Assembly (NCBI GenBank): GCA_008694505.1
Contig: VZDJ01007755.1
Span: 15,728,599-15,792,598, forward strand
DNA: 64,000 bases
Source of the DNA: Cyanoderma ruficeps
Lineage: Eukaryota; Chordata; Aves; Passeriformes; Timaliidae
Direction: 5' to 3'
Shown: positions 62,030 through 64,000 of the stretch, one piece after another
Layout: every line of letters begins with the position of its first letter
Numbering within the stretch: the stretch's first letter is position 1
The notes under the pieces: generated by a model
Seen by the model: only the letters and a program-made list of their open reading frames with translations
The model's database searches: none
Told to the model about the DNA's origin: nothing
Translations under genes and position numbers: made by a program

Positions 62030-62900
62030 AAGAGTCACAGAGAGTGCACACTTTTATCAGCCTTGTAAACGCCGGGCTCCTCTCTGTAATTATGTGGGGG
62101 GATGAGGCTCTGCTTGGCCTTCCTCTGTGGTCCCCCTTGAGGACGACTGGTGAGGGGCCCTTGAGGGAGAGGGGGGCAGGCAGGGGGGTCGGGGGGCTGG
62201 GGTTTTTCATGTGAGATTAAGAAATGAAGATCCCGTTCATTTCGCTTTTATCTGTCTGTGTGCCGTAGCACTGAAGTCTCTGCTCTCCCTGTGTTATATT
62301 CAGCGTTCGGAGTGACTCATCTGCAAGCGCAAATTACCTTGCTAAAGTATTCTTAGGAGAAATAATTAGCCACAAGCACCTCCTCTCCAGCCTCCTGTAT
62401 GTGCCTCCGGGGACTGGGGCGCTTGACATAAATCATTTAGTCCCGAGCCCTAGCACACACCTTTCCCAAAGGACTCCATAATTGGCAAAGTAGTTGCCAA
62501 CCGGGTTTAAAGTGATTTGAAATTGTTTTCCATACAGCCTTGCCGATAGCAAAAGGTTTCCCCCTTTCCTCAAGCATGAGTTACAGTAACATGATTGGAT
62601 GTAACCCGTTATTCAGTTCAAGCTGTGATTCTGATACAGTATAGACAATATAAATTCCCCAGAGCTCTGTGAGGCCACCTCAATGGTCCATTTAAGTCCA
62701 ATTCAATTAGGCTCACTATAGTTCTTAGGATTTCTTAGGTATGTTTGCAGCAGCCTTGGGGGTTTGAATGTGAGAACAGTATTCATCTAGGAGTTTTAAA
62801 TTAGGTCTCAGGTGTCATCATTCTAAATGAATTATTACAGTGGTGTGTTCATGCCATTACAGGTAAGGTTATGTTAGTATCTCCACTCAGCCATATTAAT
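62030..62900. promoter_or_regulatory. Enhancer-like non-coding tract
   Basis: A dense series of AT-core motifs in otherwise balanced sequence: TGTAATTATG, AAATAATTAGCC, GACATAAATCATTTAG, TCCATAATTGG, GCCATATTAATGCA, together with CpGs (GCGTTCGGAGTGACTCATCT, which includes an AP-1-like TGACTCA). This composition resembles vertebrate developmental enhancers. It is inference only, as conservation cannot be tested here. Confidence 0.3.
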
Positions 62901-64000
62901 GCACCGAGGGCTGGAGCTTGGTATGTAAGGTCTTTGCCTTACAGTGTCTGCTTTAACCTCTCCCTCAAAATAATCGGGCTGCCGGGCACTGAGCTGTGTT
63001 TAAAATACATGGAAATAGGTTGTTTACTTTCAGTTTCTGACTGATTGTCAGCAATGTGGATTAGGAGGTGCTGCTACACCCGCAGCACTGCCAGTGCACT
63101 TCCCCCCACAGAGAGCTGGGGGAAAGGGGCCCTGCCCAGCCTGGCTCGCTCTCCCTGTCTATGGCAAAGAGGTGTGCAGAGATGAATGGCATCCTAGGAT
63201 GGGCAAAGTAACAGGGGAAAGATGGCAAACCTTGCTCATGCCGTTCTTTCAGCTGTTGGATTTGGGAGTCCTGGTTTTGCTTTATTTCCCTAGCCACAGC
63301 TCATGGGGAGGGAAACATGAAGATGTGCTTCATTTTGCTTTCCCCAGCCTTTCTCCATTTGTGTCTACATCTGATCTCCCTCTGGTATTTAACGCTCCTC
63401 TCAGTGCTTTCAGGAATGAGTGTGGTGAGGGAAGGGAAGCACTTCAGCAGCCCAAATGGCCCCTCCATATTTCATGTCTACAGATGGACACCATTTGGTT
63501 CCTATAACAAGGCAATGCAAATACCAGCTATGTAGATGAAGCTTACTTCAAAGAAGGAAAAAAAAGAAGAAGCAGAGAAGATGAATAATTTTTAGCAGGG
63601 GACTGTGGAAGCCTAAACTGGCATTTGGATTGAATCCTGAGACTAGATTTAAAGGTCAAAGATAGCATGTCTTTATTGGCCTATATGTCAAAATTATTTT
63701 CATTGTTTTACTCTGGTCCCATCTAGTGGCTCCAACAGAAAGTGAGAGACCTTCAGTCCATTGCTGTATTAACTGGGAAAGCCACAGCCCCACTAAGGCT
63801 AAACAGAGAAGGGGCAGGGGATATTTCACAGGTGGAGACGTGAGAAACAAAGCAATCAGTTGGCCTTTACACAGTTTCACACCGGCTGTCAGGTCTCCTG
63901 GATCCAAGCCTCCTGAGACCCATACAGTACTTTCTAGAAGAGTATCCTACTTCTCAGAGCCATAACCTTTTCCAGTTGTTTTTATCCTGGAAATTTCACT

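Larger units (their letters stand above)
55075..64000. other. Upstream intron or flank; weak exon candidates and enhancer-like tract
   Basis: About 8.9 kb. Two short exon candidates (57800-57835 and 59284-59337) are listed separately. An A/C-rich simple run lies at 58922-58985 and one undetermined base at 60492. The right end, 62030-62900, has an enhancer-like character. No CpG island or clear promoter for the minus-strand gene was seen, so its 5' end probably lies beyond the window. Confidence 0.5.

Overview
This is vertebrate, most likely bird and probably passerine, genomic DNA. It contains a 3'-terminal CR1 LINE copy ending in the ATTCTATG-type tail, two solo LTRs with TGTC(A/T)TGG termini of a kind common in songbird genomes, long pyrimidine-tract splice acceptors, GT-AG junctions, microsatellites and two short N gaps. 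Nothing looks bacterial, plasmid or phage. The long ATG-to-stop reading frames in the window are mostly chance frames in introns or translations of simple repeats.

The main content is a set of short exons of one large gene on the minus strand. I assembled them by eye from splice sites, open frame and phase. The best-supported block is 1-2409 (five exons, the last one cut by the window edge), followed leftwards-to-upstream by exons near 2.9-3.0, 6.4, 6.9-7.0, 9.9, 16.2, 17.3-17.5 and 21.1 kb. Less certain upstream exons lie near 32.0, 55.0 and 57.8 kb. Codon phases agree at every junction from 21.1 kb down to position 1, except at one exon (2879-3030) that needs a one-base correction and has an uncertain 3' end. 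The predicted product is intracellular-looking: Leu-rich helical segments, then an Arg/Pro-rich linker, a second helical segment, and a Cys/Arg-rich stretch running into an acidic Ser/Asp/Glu tail. I could not name the gene.

The rest is intron or flanking DNA. It holds a 683-bp solo LTR (7339-8021, 5-bp target duplication), a 695-bp solo LTR (41332-42026, 4-bp target duplication, containing a gap), a CR1 fragment (37371-38117), a CTTT microsatellite (49877-50108), and a diverged direct duplication of about 390 bp (48713-49103 and 53606-53987). It also has enhancer-like AT-rich tracts near 50.5 and 62.0-62.9 kb, several perfect hairpins, and a possible TATA promoter with a short non-coding exon on the opposite strand at 3919-3983.

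All exon calls are by eye. Alignment to a bird transcript set would settle them quickly.
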